The notes beneath the pieces were generated by a model. The model made no database searches, was not told the DNA's origin, and saw nothing but the letters and a program-made list of their open reading frames with translations. The translations under genes were made by a program, and so were the position numbers. Positions 63,701 to 64,000 of a stretch of DNA of 64,000 nt are shown in pieces (within the stretch, counting starts at the first letter, position 1; each line of letters begins with the position of its first letter). Origin of the DNA: Eleginops maclovinus (lineage: Eukaryota; Chordata; Actinopteri; Perciformes; Eleginopidae). The stretch covers positions 8,495,427-8,559,426 of the forward strand of contig NC_086366.1 in assembly GCF_036324505.1 (NCBI RefSeq). Reading direction: 5' to 3'.

Positions 63701-64000
63701 CACCATAAGTATGTGAGTGATTTTGGAATGGAATAGCATTTGGTCTTCTTCAATCACACAAAGTAATTTGTTCCTCAGAGCTGCTCTTCGGCCCAATTGA
63801 GGCTGACCTGCACTGCCTCTCTTTGTCAGAGTGAGGTGAAGAGGTGCTCTGATGAGTGTTTGTCTGCTGGCTGCTGGAAGAAAAGATTTTGAAGTGCCTT
63901 TACGGTCCCATCAGTCCATAATATGTCCTCTCACATTCACAACAACCTCCAAGTGGAACTTTCTGAAGGACACAGATTCAAGTGGACCACTGCTTCATCT
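60730..64000. other. Non-coding stretch to window end, no gene seen
   Basis: Short, unrecognised frames on both strands. No microsatellite longer than a few units, and no transposon ends recognised. A full exon of a real gene may lie beyond the window edge. Confidence 0.5.

Overview
The window reads as non-coding nuclear DNA of a bony fish, probably a spiny-rayed (percomorph-type) teleost. Three things point that way. It is AT-rich and full of stops in all frames. It carries several very long pure CA/TG microsatellites. It also holds degraded short transposon copies of kinds common in teleosts: a Tc1-like element, a hAT-type element beginning CMGGGGTGTCCAAACT, TTAA-flanked elements, and two dispersed repeats I recognise as teleost-type. 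The species assignment is inference from repeat content; no gene here identifies the organism.

I found no protein-coding gene I would defend, and no rRNA, tRNA or CRISPR. Almost every open frame is a chance frame, a translation of a CA/TG tract, or lies inside a transposon. The only recognisable coding homology is the C-terminal half of a Tc1-like transposase near 34.23-34.69 kb, which is broken by a nonsense codon. The window is therefore most likely intergenic or inside a very large intron.

Layout: 1-9.3 kb is quiet AT-rich sequence with one (AT)15 tract, one interrupted CA tract and a hairpin. 9.3-9.6 kb has (CA)57 beside a GC-richer open island. 10.14-10.62 kb is a TTAA-flanked element with 16-bp inverted ends. 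16.8-17.6 kb is an old teleost repeat followed by a hAT-like element with a perfect 8-bp target duplication. 17.6-32 kb is mostly unique-looking sequence with CA tracts, a CpG-rich patch at 27.5 kb and an LTR-like CpG-rich block at 29.5-30 kb. 32.05-32.28 kb is a (TG)100 tract. 34.2-34.74 kb is the deleted Tc1-like copy, followed by an 87-bp AC tract. 41.4-41.6 kb is a degraded teleost dispersed repeat. 46.9-47.3 kb and 56.7-57.2 kb are inverted copies of one element family. 48.3 kb and 60.6 kb are minisatellites. 51.7 kb is another long TG tract. 58.0-58.5 kb is the most CpG-dense block of the window.

Nothing here forms an operon, pathway or defence system. The points most worth a second look are: the TTAA-flanked families, which share end signatures but not interiors; the hAT insertion with intact target duplication; the Tc1 copy whose left end abuts the transposase C-terminal half; and the unclassified CpG-dense blocks at 29.6 and 58.2 kb.
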